From Aquabacterium sp. CECT 9606 (lineage in GTDB: Bacteria; Pseudomonadota; Gammaproteobacteria; Burkholderiales; Burkholderiaceae_C), in NCBI RefSeq assembly GCF_918741295.1, contig NZ_CAKKNB010000004.1, forward strand, positions 62,001 to 126,000: DNA of 64,000 nucleotides. Reading direction: 5' to 3'. The translations under genes and the position numbers were made by a program. The notes under the pieces were generated by a model. It saw only the letters and a program-made list of their open reading frames with translations. It searched no databases and had not been told where the DNA came from. Below are positions 34,915-47,101 of this stretch, one piece after another (the stretch's first letter is position 1; each line of letters opens with the position of its first letter).

Positions 34915-36450
34915 TCACTTGTGATACGCCGTTTCGCCGTGGGCCGAGATGTCCAGGCCTTCGCGCTCTTCTTCTTCCGAGACGCGCAGACCGATCACCA
35001 GGTCAACGATCTTGAAGGCGATGAGCGACACCACAGCCGACCACACGACGGTCAGGCCGACAGCCTTGGCCTGGATGATGACCTGGTTGACGATGGAGTA
35101 GTCGGCCGGAGCCACCATGCCCACGGTCACCCAGTCAGCGACGGCGCTGGGGCCACCCAGGTTGGGCGAGTTGAACACGCCGGTCAGCAGGGCACCCAGG
35201 ATGCCGCCCACGCCGTGGACGCCGAAGACATCCAGCGAGTCGTCCGCGCCCAGCAGCTTCTTCAAGCCGGTCACGCCCCACAGGCAGATCAGGCCAGCCA
35301 GCACGCCGATGATCAGCGCGCCGCCGATGCCGACGTTGCCAGCAGCAGGCGTGATGGCGACCAGGCCTGCCACGGCACCAGAAGCCGCACCCAGCATCGA
35401 AGCCTTGCCCTTGAGCAGCGACTCACCCAGGATCCAGCCGATCACCGCAGCAGCCGTGGCAGCCAGGGTGTTGATGAAGGCCAGGGCGGCGAAGCCGTTG
35501 GCTTCCAGGGCGGAGCCGGCGTTGAAGCCGAACCAGCCCACCCACAGCAGGGCGGAACCCACCATGGTCAGCGTCAGGGAGTGAGGCGTGAATGCTTCCT
35601 TGCCGTAGCCAATGCGCTTGCCGATCATGTAGGCGCCCACCAAGCCGGCAACAGCGGCGTTGATGTGCACCACGGTACCGCCCGCGAAGTCCAGGGCGCC
35701 CCACTGCCAGAGCAGGCCGGCCTTGCCGGTCATTTCTGCCGCGACATCGGCGCTGGCGTAGGCATCAGGGCCCATCCAGAACCAGACCATGTGGGCCATG
35801 GGGGCGTAGCTGAAGGTGAACCACAGCACCATGAACAGCAGCACGGCCGAGAACTTGGCGCGCTCTGCGAACGCACCCACGATCAGGGCACAGGTGATGC
35901 CCGCGAACGTGGCCTGGAAGGCGGCGAACACGATTTCAGGGATGTAGACGCCCTTGCTGAACGTGGCCGCGTTGGCGAAGGTGCCTGCGGCATTGTCCCA
36001 GACGCCCTTCATCATCAGGCGGTCAAGACCACCGATGAAGGCATTGCCCTCGGTGAACGCCAGGCTGTAGCCGTAGATGAACCACAGGACGACGATGACG
36101 GAGAACGTCACCATGACCTGCATCAGCACGGACAGCATGTTCTTGCTGCGCACCAGGCCACCATAGAACAGGGCCAAGCCGGGGATGGTCATCAGGATGA
36201 CCAAAATGGTGCTGACCATCATCCAGGCGGTATCGCCCTTGTTGGGCACGGGCGCGGGTGCGGCGGCTGCCGACGCCGCTTCAGCGGGCGCCGGGGCGGC
36301 GTCAGATGCCGCAGGGGCTGCAGCCGAGGGAGCTTCCGCCACGGCGGTGGCGGCGACGGGTTCGGAGGCCGCGGTGTCTTGGGCGTGGGAGACGCCAAAT
36401 ACACCTAAAGCCGCGAGCCCCAGTGCGAGCGACGCAAGGAGTTTTCTCAT
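34915..36450 (-). CDS. amtB: Ammonium transporter AmtB with extended N-terminus
   Basis: Amt/Rh-family ammonium channel, 511 residues. A signal peptide (MRKLLASLALGLAALGVFGVSHA, cleavage near residue 23) is followed by an unusually long Ala/Pro-rich stretch to about residue 70, then 11 membrane segments. Conserved elements: ALFYGGLVRSKNMLSVLMQ, the pore aspartate and first twin histidine in LDFAGGTVVHINAAVAG, and the second histidine in DVFGVHGVGGILGALLTG. It moves ammonium across the inner membrane and is gated by GlnK, encoded 97 bases upstream on the same strand. The two are expected to be co-transcribed from the sigma-54 promoter at 36938-36953. Confidence 0.94.
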   Translation of the reverse strand: MRKLLASLALGLAALGVFGVSHAQDTAASEPVAATAVAEAPSAAAPAASDAAPAPAEAASAAAAPAPVPNKGDTAWMMVSTILVILMTIPGLALFYGGLVRSKNMLSVLMQVMVTFSVIVVLWFIYGYSLAFTEGNAFIGGLDRLMMKGVWDNAAGTFANAATFSKGVYIPEIVFAAFQATFAGITCALIVGAFAERAKFSAVLLFMVLWFTFSYAPMAHMVWFWMGPDAYASADVAAEMTGKAGLLWQWGALDFAGGTVVHINAAVAGLVGAYMIGKRIGYGKEAFTPHSLTLTMVGSALLWVGWFGFNAGSALEANGFAALAFINTLAATAAAVIGWILGESLLKGKASMLGAASGAVAGLVAITPAAGNVGIGGALIIGVLAGLICLWGVTGLKKLLGADDSLDVFGVHGVGGILGALLTGVFNSPNLGGPSAVADWVTVGMVAPADYSIVNQVIIQAKAVGLTVVWSAVVSLIAFKIVDLVIGLRVSEEEEREGLDISAHGETAYHK

Positions 36451-36547
36451 GAAATGCCTCTTGGAAAATCAAAAATAGGCCACGGAGACGCGCCTCAAGG
36501 CGCCCCCCAGGGGTGTCGTCAGAAAGAGGGGACGCGAGCCCCCGGCC

Positions 36548-38772
<2,225 letters not shown>

Positions 38773-38834
38773 TCCAGCGCGCCGGTTTTGGAGGATCATA
38801 TGGCGCTTGATGACTTGGTTCCAAGGACACTCCC

Positions 38835-39719
38835 ATGAAAACGGCGTTGATCACTGGCGGCAACAGCGGCATTGGCAAGGAAGCGGCGCGTGCGCTGGTG
38901 GGCTTGGGGTGGCGGGTCTTGATCGCCGCACGCGATGCCGCCAAAAGCCGTGCGCTCGTGGAGTCGATCCGCGCCACCAATCCCCAGGCCCAGATCGACT
39001 GGTTGTCGGTTGACCTGTCCGACTTCAATGGCATCGAGGCCTTCGCTGAAGAGGTGTCGCGCCGCATGCCGGTGATCGACGCGCTGCTGTTGAACGCCGG
39101 TTTGTACACGCGCCAACTGACGACCAACCATGCGGGCATCGAGCTGATGTTCGCCACTACCCACCTGGGGCACTTCTTGCTGACCCACCACCTGCTGCCC
39201 AATGTGCGCGCTTCCAGCGATGGGCGCATCGTCGTGAGCAGCTCGCTGGCGCAGTGGATGGGTGGGCGGATGAACCTGGACACCATGCGCCGGCCATCGT
39301 CAAGCCAGTTCCTGCAATTGGCACCGTTCATGGCCTATGGCCGCTCCAAGCTGGCCAACATGCTGTTCGTGCGTGAGTTGGCCAGGCGCCTGCAAGGCAC
39401 GTCGATCAAGGTCAATGGCTTTCATCCAGGCGGCATCAAAAGCGATTTTTGGCGTGACACGCCGGGCTGGGTCACTGCCATGGTTGATCCTTTCCTCGTG
39501 TCGGAAGCCAAGGGTGCCAAGACCCAGGTCTACCTGGCTTCGCATGAGGGGCTGAGCACTTCTGGCGAATACTGGGCGGGGTGCCGCGTTCGCCAGGGCA
39601 GTCCCGCCAACCGTGATCCAGCCTTGGGCCGCCAACTTTGGCAGTACAGCGAAGAGGTGTTCGGGATCACCAATTTTGGGCAACCCGCCACCTTGACCAC
39701 TCAAATGAAAGCCGGATGA
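38835..39719 (+). CDS. Short-chain dehydrogenase, retinol dehydrogenase-like
   Basis: A 294-residue SDR with a TGGNSGIG loop at residues 8-15, LLLNAGLYTRQLTTNHAGIELMFATTHLGHFLLTHHLL and active-site Tyr-x3-Lys in YGRSKLAN; the serine lies in IVVSSSLAQW. The pattern is that of the retinol dehydrogenase/WW-oxidoreductase group, whose bacterial members act on unknown lipophilic alcohols or ketones. It is coupled to the PCu(A)C gene by an ATGA overlap, though no functional link between them is known. Confidence 0.83.
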   Translation: MKTALITGGNSGIGKEAARALVGLGWRVLIAARDAAKSRALVESIRATNPQAQIDWLSVDLSDFNGIEAFAEEVSRRMPVIDALLLNAGLYTRQLTTNHAGIELMFATTHLGHFLLTHHLLPNVRASSDGRIVVSSSLAQWMGGRMNLDTMRRPSSSQFLQLAPFMAYGRSKLANMLFVRELARRLQGTSIKVNGFHPGGIKSDFWRDTPGWVTAMVDPFLVSEAKGAKTQVYLASHEGLSTSGEYWAGCRVRQGSPANRDPALGRQLWQYSEEVFGITNFGQPATLTTQMKAG

Positions 39720-40195
39720 GCATGATGACCAGCAAACAATCTTTGGCCGCGCTGATGTTGGCGATGGTGTGTTCGATCAGCATGGCAAAAGAGCCATTGG
39801 TCGAGGTCACCGATGCCTGGGTTCGGCAAGCGGTCAAGGGCCAAAGCGGCACGGGTGGCTTCATGGTGCTGACCAGCCGCGTGCCGCTCACCTTGGTGGG
39901 CTTTCGATCGCCGGTGTCCACGTCGGCAGAGCTTCATGAAATGAACATGCAGGGCGATGTGATGCGCATGCGCGCCATCGATGCCTTGCCCTTGCCTGCC
40001 GGGCAGCCGGTAGCCTTGCAGCCTGGTGGCCATCACCTGATGCTGATGGGCCTGAAACGGCCCCTGTCGGTGGGGGATCACCTGCTGTTGACCTTGAAGC
40101 TGCGCGACGAGAAAGGCCGCTTGGTCCAGCAAAGAATCCGGGTGCCTGTGTTGGCCACTGCGCCTGCTGGGGCGGCCAGCCAGCCGCATCGCTGA
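39716..40195 (+). CDS. Periplasmic copper chaperone PCu(A)C
   Basis: A 159-residue exported protein with a signal peptide ending near residue 24 (SMA). The copper-binding pattern is clear: His-x-Met-x-Met in LHEMNMQGDVMRMR and His-x-Met in GGHHLMLMGL, matching the H(M)x10Mx21HxM-type motif of PCu(A)C proteins, which hold Cu(I) and deliver it to cytochrome oxidase CuA centres. No Sco gene is adjacent. The start at 39716 overlaps the SDR stop; an ATG two codons later is an alternative. Confidence 0.87.
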   Translation: MSMMTSKQSLAALMLAMVCSISMAKEPLVEVTDAWVRQAVKGQSGTGGFMVLTSRVPLTLVGFRSPVSTSAELHEMNMQGDVMRMRAIDALPLPAGQPVALQPGGHHLMLMGLKRPLSVGDHLLLTLKLRDEKGRLVQQRIRVPVLATAPAGAASQPHR

Positions 40196-40196
40196 C

Positions 40197-41354
40197 TCAC
40201 TGGTCTTCCAGGCGACGAGGTGGGTAGGTGTCCCAGCCGTGGCAGCCGGGGCATTGCCAGAAGTAGTGCTGGCTTTCAAAACCGCAAGCCGCACAGCGAT
40301 AACGTTGCAAGGGCTTGGCGGCCGTGGCCAAGGCATCCTGCAGGCGTTCAATCTCAGGCACGGTCAAGGGCACGCCCGTGCTCAGGCTTTCTCGGATCAC
40401 GCCTTGCGCGGCCGACAGCGAAGGCTGATTGCTCAGGTGGTTGATCAGGCGCTGGCGGCGCCGGGCCGGCTCATCTTGTAAACGATTGAGCGCCGACAGC
40501 AGGTCCACCGAGGGAGCCTGCTTGTACAAGGACTCCAGCCTGGCCAGTGCTTCGGGCACGCCATCACTGGCTTGCGCGCTCGTCGCGTAGTCTTGTGCCA
40601 CCAATGAGAACGCTTGCGGTTGCAGCGCCATCAATTCATCCCACACCTTCAAGGCGGCGGCATGTTGTCCCTGGCGCACCAAGCGGTGCCCTTGCATGAC
40701 CAGCGGGCGCGCTGCTTGGGGCGCGGCTTCCCGGGCGCGTACCAGGGCTTGTTCGGCTTCATCATGGCGGCCCCGGGCGTCGGCTTCATGTGCCACTTCG
40801 CACCAATGGTGGGCCATGCGCTGGGCGAATGAACCCGTGCCGGCGGCCTCCAACTGGCGGGCCACCTCGATGGCCGGGTGCCAATTGCGTGAACGCTCGT
40901 GCAAGGTCAGCAAGGCCAGCCGGGAGTCGGTGCTGAAGGCAGTGCCTTCCAGCGCCTTGAAAGCGGCCTCGGCGCGGTCAAACAAGCCGGCTTTCAGGAA
41001 GTCCTGGGCCAGGGCATGTTGGGCGCGCTCGCGGTCATCGCGTCGCAGATCACCGCGTGCCAGCAGGTGCTCGTGAACGCGGATGGCGCGCTCGTATTCG
41101 CCACGGCGTCGGAACAGGTTGCCCAGCGCGAAGTGCAGATCGGACGTGTTCGGATCTTGCTGAACTGCTTCGATGAACGCATCGATGGCCTTGTCCTGCT
41201 GCTCGTTGAGCAAGAGGTTCAGACCCTTGAAATAGGCTTGGGGCGAGGCGCTGTCTTCGCGCTTGAGCTGGCGCAGGTCCAGCCGCGAGGCCACCCAGCC
41301 CAGCAAAAAAACGCCAGGCAGGGCCAGCAGCAGCCATTGCAGGTCAAATTCCAT
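40197..41354 (-). CDS. lapB: LapB lipopolysaccharide assembly protein
   Basis: A 385-residue inner-membrane TPR protein. A single N-terminal membrane helix (LQWLLLALPGVFLLGWVASRL), several TPR units (e.g. DLHFALGNLFRRRGEYERAIRVHEHLLAR) and a C-terminal rubredoxin-like metal site (YRCAACGFESQHYFWQCPGCHGW) are all present. LapB controls LpxC turnover with FtsH and so balances LPS against phospholipid. It follows lapA and ihfB, the usual order. Its stop is one base away from the convergent copper chaperone gene. Confidence 0.92.
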   Translation of the reverse strand: MEFDLQWLLLALPGVFLLGWVASRLDLRQLKREDSASPQAYFKGLNLLLNEQQDKAIDAFIEAVQQDPNTSDLHFALGNLFRRRGEYERAIRVHEHLLARGDLRRDDRERAQHALAQDFLKAGLFDRAEAAFKALEGTAFSTDSRLALLTLHERSRNWHPAIEVARQLEAAGTGSFAQRMAHHWCEVAHEADARGRHDEAEQALVRAREAAPQAARPLVMQGHRLVRQGQHAAALKVWDELMALQPQAFSLVAQDYATSAQASDGVPEALARLESLYKQAPSVDLLSALNRLQDEPARRRQRLINHLSNQPSLSAAQGVIRESLSTGVPLTVPEIERLQDALATAAKPLQRYRCAACGFESQHYFWQCPGCHGWDTYPPRRLEDQ

Positions 41355-41378
41355 GAGGGTGCGTGCGGCTCTGGGGGG

Positions 41379-41741
41379 TCACTTGCCGGGCTTGCGGGGG
41401 GCAGGCATGTCGGGTGGGTGGGGCAACTCGGCCGGCAAAGTGGAGTGGCCGCCAGAACGGCTGTGGGCATGTGTGGCCACCGGTGCCTGAACCACGGTTT
41501 TCTCGGGCAGCAAGTGTAGGCGCTGGCGGGCGTCGCGGCGATGCCGCCACCAACTGGGCACCATGGCCAGCACGCCCACGGCGCACCCCAGGCCAAACAC
41601 CGCCAGCACGATGAAGACCATCGGGGCTTGTGAGCGGTAGCCCCAGAACCATTGCAACTCCACGGGGTGCATGTTGTTCAGGGCAAAGGCAAACAGGACG
41701 AAGAACACCACGCCACGCAACAACCAAGTCAATAAACGCAT
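41379..41741 (-). CDS. lapA: LapA domain membrane protein
   Basis: A 120-residue protein with two membrane helices (about 6-24 and 40-64; VVFFVLFAFALNNMHPVELQWFWG, then MVFIVLAVFGLGCAVGVLAMVP), matching the LapA/YciS family. A basic, Pro-rich cytoplasmic tail follows. It works with LapB in LPS assembly. It lies 9 bases after ihfB and 24 bases before lapB. Confidence 0.85.
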   Translation of the reverse strand: MRLLTWLLRGVVFFVLFAFALNNMHPVELQWFWGYRSQAPMVFIVLAVFGLGCAVGVLAMVPSWWRHRRDARQRLHLLPEKTVVQAPVATHAHSRSGGHSTLPAELPHPPDMPAPRKPGK

Positions 41742-41750
41742 GGGTTTGCC

Positions 41751-42083
41751 TCAGGCTTTCCGAACGAGGGCCGATTGGGTGGTGTCTGCAATGGGCGCTT
41801 CGCCCCGAGCATCGACTGCTTCGCGCAGGGCCTTGCCGGGCTTGAAGTGAGGCACCAGTTTTTCAGGGATCAGCACCTGCTCGCCCGAGCGGGGGTTGCG
41901 GCCCATGCGGGGTGGGCGGCGGTTGATCGAGAAGCTGCCAAAGCCCCGGATCTCGATGCGGTGGCCATGGGCCAGCGCCTCGGACATCGCGTCCAGGATG
42001 GTCTTGACGGCGAACTCGGCGTCGCGCTGAGTCAGCTGGCCAAAGCGCTCGGCCAAGCGGGCCACTAGATCGGAACGGGTCAT
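41751..42083 (-). CDS. ihfB: Integration host factor beta subunit
   Basis: A 110-residue DNA-bending protein of the HU/IHF family. [33 protein letters not shown] and the DNA-arm segment [33 protein letters not shown] are typical of IhfB, and the tail of about 15 residues is longer than in E. coli. It pairs with IhfA to bend DNA, including at sigma-54 promoters such as the one at glnK. It follows rpsA after 140 bases. Confidence 0.93.
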   Translation of the reverse strand: MTRSDLVARLAERFGQLTQRDAEFAVKTILDAMSEALAHGHRIEIRGFGSFSINRRPPRMGRNPRSGEQVLIPEKLVPHFKPGKALREAVDARGEAPIADTTQSALVRKA

Positions 42084-42163
42084 GAGGGTGTCACGTCAAG
42101 AGATCGGGGGCTGTGATGAAAACACGCGGGTCGGAAATGACAGCAGGGTGTGCTCATCACAAC

Positions 42164-42200
42164 CCCCGCCGGGGCCTTTTCGAGAAAAGACTCGGCGGGG
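42164..42200. other. Stable hairpin between rpsA and ihfB
   Basis: A GC-rich inverted repeat (CCCCGCCG paired with CGGCGGGG) around an inner CTTTTC/GAGAAAAG pairing, 24 bases past the rpsA stop. It has no U tract on either strand, so it may be an mRNA stabiliser or a partial terminator rather than a full one. Confidence 0.6.
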
Positions 42201-42223
42201 TGGATGGTCTCAGAAAAACGGGA

Positions 42224-43939
42224 TCAACCGTTGTTCTGGTCCAACTTGGCCTTGAGCAAAGCGCCCAGGCTGGTGGTGCCGGAGCCTTCCTTGGCATCGG
42301 CGACGTTCAGACGTTGCAGAGCTTCTTGTTGCTCGGCGCTGTCCTTGGCCTTGACCGACAGTTGCAAGGAACGGGTCTTGCGGTCGACGTTGATGATGAC
42401 GGCGGTGACTTCGTCGCCTTCCTTCAGCACGTTGCGGGCATCTTCCACACGCTCGCGGGCGATTTCGGAAGCACGCAGGTAGCCGGTGACGCCTTCGGTC
42501 AGTTCGATCTCGGCGCCCTTGGCGTCGACGGTCTTGACCTTGCCGGTCACGGTCATGCCACGGTCATTGACCGAGGTGTAGTTCGTGAACGGATCGGAAT
42601 CCATCTGCTTGATGCCCAGGGAGATGCGCTCGCGCTCGACGTCGATGGCCAACACGATGGCTTCGACTTCCTGGCCCTTCTTGTAGTTGCGCACGGCGGC
42701 TTCGCCGGGCTCGTCCCAAGACAGGTCGGACAGGTGCACCAGGCCATCGATGCCAGCGGCCAAGCCAACGAACACGCCGAAGTCGGTGATCGACTTGACG
42801 GGGCCCTTGACCTTGTCGCCGCGCTTGAAGTTGACGGCGAAGTCGTCCCATGGGTTCGGCTTGCACTGCTTCATGCCCAGGGAGATGCGACGCTTGTCTT
42901 CGTCGATTTCCAGGACCATGACTTCCACTTCGTCGCCCATGTTGACGATCTTGTTGGGGGCCACGTTCTTGTTGGTCCAGTCCATTTCGGACACGTGGAC
43001 CAGGCCTTCGATGCCGGGTTCGATCTCGACGAATGCGCCGTAGTCAGCGATGTTGGTGACTTTGCCGAACAGGCGGGTCGACGCGGGGTAGCGACGCGAA
43101 ACGCCGACCCAAGGATCGTCGCCCATTTGCTTCAGGCCCAGCGAGACGCGGTTCTTCTCGGCGTCGAACTTCAGGACCTTGGCGGTCAGTTCCTGACCCA
43201 CCGTCACGACCTCGGAGGGGTGACGGACACGGCGCCAGGCCATGTCGGTGATGTGCAGCAGGCCATCGATGCCGCCCAGGTCCACGAACGCACCGTATTC
43301 GGTGATGTTCTTGACCACGCCATTGATGATCGCGCCTTCGCGCAGCGTTTCCATCAGCTTGGCGCGTTCTTCGCCCATCGAGGCTTCGACCACGGCACGG
43401 CGCGACAGCACGACGTTGTTGCGCTTGCGGTCCAGCTTGATGACCTTGAATTCCATGGTCTTGCCTTCGTAAGGACTCATGTCCTTGACGGGGCGGGTGT
43501 CCAGCAGCGAGCCGGGCAGGAAGGCGCGGATGCCATTGACCAGAACGGTCAGGCCGCCCTTGACCTTGCCATTGACGGTGCCGATGACGAATTCGCCGGA
43601 GTCCAGTGCGGTTTCCAGCGACATCCACGAGGCCAGGCGCTTGGCCTTGTCGCGCGACAGGATGGTGTCGCCATAGCCGTTTTCGACGGCGTCCACGGCC
43701 ACGGAGACGAAGTCGCCCACTTGGACTTCGAGCTCGCCTTGGTCGTTCTTGAACTCTTCGATTGGCACGTAGGCTTCTGACTTCAGGCCTGCGTTGACCA
43801 CGACGAAGCTGTGTTCGATGCGCACCACTTCAGCAGTGATGACTTCGCCCGTGCGCATGTTGGAGCCCTTCAGGGACTCCTCGAACATGGCGGCGAAAGA
43901 ATCTGCGCCCGAATAGGCGGCGGTTTGTGCTTGAGACAT
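42224..43939 (-). CDS. rpsA: 30S ribosomal protein S1
   Basis: A 571-residue protein with six S1 OB-fold repeats, recognisable by recurring segments such as [29 protein letters not shown] and [30 protein letters not shown]. It helps mRNA bind the small ribosomal subunit. [23 protein letters not shown] at 43939 is the natural start, with GGAAAT just upstream; the open frame continues further upstream without coding character. It follows the aroA-cmk terminator and so has its own promoter in 43940-44059. Confidence 0.96.
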   Translation of the reverse strand: MSQAQTAAYSGADSFAAMFEESLKGSNMRTGEVITAEVVRIEHSFVVVNAGLKSEAYVPIEEFKNDQGELEVQVGDFVSVAVDAVENGYGDTILSRDKAKRLASWMSLETALDSGEFVIGTVNGKVKGGLTVLVNGIRAFLPGSLLDTRPVKDMSPYEGKTMEFKVIKLDRKRNNVVLSRRAVVEASMGEERAKLMETLREGAIINGVVKNITEYGAFVDLGGIDGLLHITDMAWRRVRHPSEVVTVGQELTAKVLKFDAEKNRVSLGLKQMGDDPWVGVSRRYPASTRLFGKVTNIADYGAFVEIEPGIEGLVHVSEMDWTNKNVAPNKIVNMGDEVEVMVLEIDEDKRRISLGMKQCKPNPWDDFAVNFKRGDKVKGPVKSITDFGVFVGLAAGIDGLVHLSDLSWDEPGEAAVRNYKKGQEVEAIVLAIDVERERISLGIKQMDSDPFTNYTSVNDRGMTVTGKVKTVDAKGAEIELTEGVTGYLRASEIARERVEDARNVLKEGDEVTAVIINVDRKTRSLQLSVKAKDSAEQQEALQRLNVADAKEGSGTTSLGALLKAKLDQNNG

Positions 43940-44059
43940 TGAGGATTTCCTGTGCCGGCTTGGGGCCAGCGGTGACGGCTTCATCGACAGGAACGACGAA
44001 GCACGGTTGGGTTGAGAACATGACACCCTGATCTGCACAAAACGGCGGCAAACCCTGGC

Positions 44060-44089
44060 AAAAACCAAACCTTCACCGGGCGGTGAAGG
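44060..44089 (-). terminator. Rho-independent terminator of aroA-cmk
   Basis: CCTTCACC / GGTGAAGG 8-bp stem with a 4-base loop (44070-44089), followed on the minus strand by a T-rich run TTTGGTTTTTG. It sits 15 bases past the stop of the fused gene. Confidence 0.8.
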
Positions 44090-44104
44090 CTGAGTGTCAC
44101 AGCC

Positions 44105-46165
44105 TTAAATTGGCTTCACGTCATTGACCACATTGGCTTTGACATGAGGCCACCCGTCGACCCACCACTTCAACACTGTCTCGGCCGATTGGTCGCTGGT
44201 CAGTGTGGAATTGTCGAGTTTTCGGGCATCTGGTGCAGGGACAAGAGGCGACACGGCGCGGGTGCGATCCCGCAAGTCGCGCGCTTCCAAGTCCGCGCAT
44301 ATCTCATCAAGGTTAGCAGAAAACCCCTTTGAAATCAATTGGTTATACCGGCGCTCGGCACGTTCTTTGACGCTGGCCGTCAAAAATACCTTGAGCGCTG
44401 CATCGGGAAAGATCACGGTGCCCATGTCGCGGCCATCGGCCACCAAGCCGGGCAGACCCCTGAAACTGAGCTGCAGGTCAACCAGCGCCTGACGCACACC
44501 TGGGATGGCTGAGATGCGCGAAGCCATTTGCCCAGCGGCCTCCTGGCGTAAGTCCTCACTCACTTCCTTGCCATTCAGCCACACCTGATGCTCCTCGAAA
44601 TGCAGGGGCAAGTGGGTGCCGATCTGGCGGGCGATCTTGGTAACGGCCTCGTGGTCGTCCGGGTCGATCCCCTTTTCAACGACCACCAAGCCGGTGATGC
44701 GGTAGAGCGATCCGGAATCCAGGAACTGGTAGCCAAGGCGGGTGGCCAGGTTGCTGGCCAGCGTGCCTTTGCCGGAGGCCGAGGGGCCATCGACAGTGAT
44801 GACAGGGATCAAGGCGGGGTGCGTGTCCGCCACCTGGAACAGCGTCTCGAAATAATCCGGGAAGGTCTTGCCCACGCAGCGCGGGTCTTCGATGCGCACG
44901 GCAATCGGTCGGCCTGGCGTGGCAGTGGGGGCCAATGGGTTGAGCGCCGCCAGCGAGAAGCACATCGCCATGCGGTGGTCGTCGTAGGTGTGGATGCTGG
45001 CGTGCTGCCAGATGGCCGGGGGCGTCACTTCGATGAAGTCTTCGCCCTCGACCACGGTGGCGCCCAGCTTGCGCAGCTCGGTGGCCATGGCGGCGATGCG
45101 GTCGGTTTCCTTGACGCGCCAGCTGGCGATGTTGCGCAGGCGGGTTGTGCCGTGGGCGTACAGGGCCATCACGGCCAGGGTCATCGCCGCGTCGGGGATG
45201 TGGTTACAGTCCAGGTCGATGGCTTTGAGTGGCCAGGCACCCCGGCTCACTTCCAGCCAGTTGGGGCCGCTGGTGATCTGGGCGCCCATGGCCTGTGCGG
45301 CTTCGACAAAGCGGATGTCACCCTGGATGGAGTCCGCGCCAACGCCGTCGATGCGCAAGGGCTCTTCGATCGCCGCCAGCGCCCCGGCTGCGATGAAGTA
45401 AGAAGCCGACGAAGCATCGGCCTCGACATGGATCTCACCGGGCGACTGGTAGCGGCTGCCTTGCGGGATCGTGAAACGTTCCCAGCCTTGTCGCTGAATC
45501 TGGATGCCGAAACGCGCCAGCAGGTTCAGCGTGATCTCGATGTAGGGTTTGGAAATGAGTTCGCCCTCGACCTCGACGGTCAGGGCTTGCTGTTGCGACA
45601 CCAGCGGCAGTGCCAACAGGAGGGCTGTGAGGAACTGGCTCGACACATCGCCCCGCACACGGATGGCCTGGCCCAGGTTCAAACGGCCGCCCGCCACGCG
45701 CAGGGGTGGGTAGCCTTCCTGGCCCAGGCATTCGATCTGGCATCCCAAGGGCCGCAGCGCATTCACGAGGTCGCCAATGGGGCGCTCGTGCATGCGGGGC
45801 ACGCCGCTGAGCGTGTAGATGCCGCCATGGCTGGCCGACAGCAGGGCCAGGACCGCGGTGAGCGGACGGATGGCGGTACCGGCGTTGCCCATGAACAGGT
45901 CAGCGTTCAGCACTGGCAGTCGTCCGGCCACGCCAGTGATGCGCACCGTGTCGCCTGACTGCTCGACATCGCAGCCCAACACGCGCAATGCGTCCAGCAT
46001 GACGCGGGTGTCGTCCGAGGCCAGGAGGTCGTGGACGACGGTGGTGCCTTCGCTCAGGCCCGACAGCAACAAGACGCGGTTGGAAATGCTCTTGGAGCCC
46101 GGCAGGCGCACGGCGCCGCTGATGCCCAGCAAAGGGGGAAGGTCGAGGAATTCGGTCGTGTACAT
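44105..46165 (-). CDS. aroA-cmk: Fused EPSP synthase and cytidylate kinase
   Basis: A 686-residue bifunctional protein. Residues 1 to about 440 are 3-phosphoshikimate 1-carboxyvinyltransferase (Aro[54 protein letters not shown]), the sixth shikimate-pathway step. Residues about 448-686 are cytidylate kinase (Cmk; [15 protein letters not shown]-loop, [35 protein letters not shown]), which phosphorylates CMP and dCMP. The join is in frame with no stop or second strong start, so it is a true fusion; both halves keep active-site motifs. In most bacteria aroA and cmk are adjacent separate genes. Confidence 0.93.
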   Translation of the reverse strand: MYTTEFLDLPPLLGISGAVRLPGSKSISNRVLLLSGLSEGTTVVHDLLASDDTRVMLDALRVLGCDVEQSGDTVRITGVAGRLPVLNADLFMGNAGTAIRPLTAVLALLSASHGGIYTLSGVPRMHERPIGDLVNALRPLGCQIECLGQEGYPPLRVAGGRLNLGQAIRVRGDVSSQFLTALLLALPLVSQQQALTVEVEGELISKPYIEITLNLLARFGIQIQRQGWERFTIPQGSRYQSPGEIHVEADASSASYFIAAGALAAIEEPLRIDGVGADSIQGDIRFVEAAQAMGAQITSGPNWLEVSRGAWPLKAIDLDCNHIPDAAMTLAVMALYAHGTTRLRNIASWRVKETDRIAAMATELRKLGATVVEGEDFIEVTPPAIWQHASIHTYDDHRMAMCFSLAALNPLAPTATPGRPIAVRIEDPRCVGKTFPDYFETLFQVADTHPALIPVITVDGPSASGKGTLASNLATRLGYQFLDSGSLYRITGLVVVEKGIDPDDHEAVTKIARQIGTHLPLHFEEHQVWLNGKEVSEDLRQEAAGQMASRISAIPGVRQALVDLQLSFRGLPGLVADGRDMGTVIFPDAALKVFLTASVKERAERRYNQLISKGFSANLDEICADLEARDLRDRTRAVSPLVPAPDARKLDNSTLTSDQSAETVLKWWVDGWPHVKANVVNDVKPI

Positions 46166-46193
46166 GGAAGGGGAAAAGTCAGCGAGCGCTCAA

Positions 46194-47090
46194 TCAACGC
46201 TGCGTCTGCGGGCCGCTTCGGCCGGGCGCGCTTTGCAAGGTCCACTGACTGCGGGCGTCGGAGGCCGATTGGATCTGGCTTTCCAGTGCGGAGCCGTTCC
46301 AGTTGCGCATCTCGTGTTCCATCGCATCCAGTGCGGCCCGGAACGCCATCGATTGCCGCAGGACCTCTTCGCGGTTGGACAGCAGGATGTCGCGCCAGAT
46401 GGTGGGATCGCTGGCCGCGATGCGGGTGAAGTCGCGAAAGCCTGGTCCGGCCAGTGACAGGAACTCGCGGCCCGAGGGTTGCTCGGCCATGGCGTTCAGG
46501 TAGGCGAAGGCCAGCAGGTGCGGCAGGTGGCTGACGGCGGCAAACGCGGCGTCATGGTTCTCGGGCGTCATCTTGAGCACCTGGCAGCCAATGGCCGACC
46601 ACACGTCGGTGGCCTTTTGCAGCAGGACGGGGTCGGTCTGCTGCAGGGGTGTCAGGATGACCTTGCGGCCCTGGTACAGCGCCGCATCGGAGTGTTCGAT
46701 CCCGGCCACTTCGCGGCCGGCGATGGGGTGTGCGGGCACGAACGAGGGCAGGCGTTCCTTCAGCACACGGCGGGCCGCGTCGACCACATCGCGCTTGGTG
46801 CTGCCCACGTCCATGAACAGCACGCCCGGATCGACCAGGTGGCGGATGGCCTTGAAGGTGCTCTCGCTGGCCGCCACGGGCACGGCGATCAGCACGATGT
46901 CGGAGCCGGCCACAGCCAGCAGGGCCGATTCGGCCGCGACATCGATCACACCCAGGCGACGGGCCTTCTCCACCGTGGAGGGCGATTTGCTGTAGCCCAC
47001 CACGCGTTTGACCAGGCCTGCCTTTTTCAAGGCGAGCGCGAACGAACCGCCCATCAGGCCGCATCCGATCAGTCCCAGTTGATTGAACAT
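46194..47090 (-). CDS. tyrA: Prephenate dehydrogenase
   Basis: A 298-residue NAD(P)-dependent enzyme oxidising prephenate to 4-hydroxyphenylpyruvate for tyrosine. The nucleotide loop is LIGCGLMGGSFALAL at residues 6-20; other marks are VGSTKRDVV, VPAHPIAGREVAGIEHS, NHDAAFAAVSHLPHLLAF and the C-terminal DFTRIAASDPTIWRDI. No ACT or chorismate mutase domain is present. It sits 11 bases after pheA and 28 bases before aroA-cmk, so all three branches of aromatic synthesis are in one operon. Confidence 0.92.
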   Translation of the reverse strand: MFNQLGLIGCGLMGGSFALALKKAGLVKRVVGYSKSPSTVEKARRLGVIDVAAESALLAVAGSDIVLIAVPVAASESTFKAIRHLVDPGVLFMDVGSTKRDVVDAARRVLKERLPSFVPAHPIAGREVAGIEHSDAALYQGRKVILTPLQQTDPVLLQKATDVWSAIGCQVLKMTPENHDAAFAAVSHLPHLLAFAYLNAMAEQPSGREFLSLAGPGFRDFTRIAASDPTIWRDILLSNREEVLRQSMAFRAALDAMEHEMRNWNGSALESQIQSASDARSQWTLQSAPGRSGPQTQR

Positions 47091-47101
47091 CGTCAATGGT
47101 C

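Noticed and set aside
36490-36503. GCGCC-TCAA-GGCGC hairpin between glnK and amtB as a terminator
   Set aside because: The stem is only 5 bp and no U tract follows, so glnK-amtB read-through is expected.
42164-42200. Rho-independent terminator after rpsA
   Set aside because: The stem is strong but lacks a U tract, so it is listed only as a hairpin.
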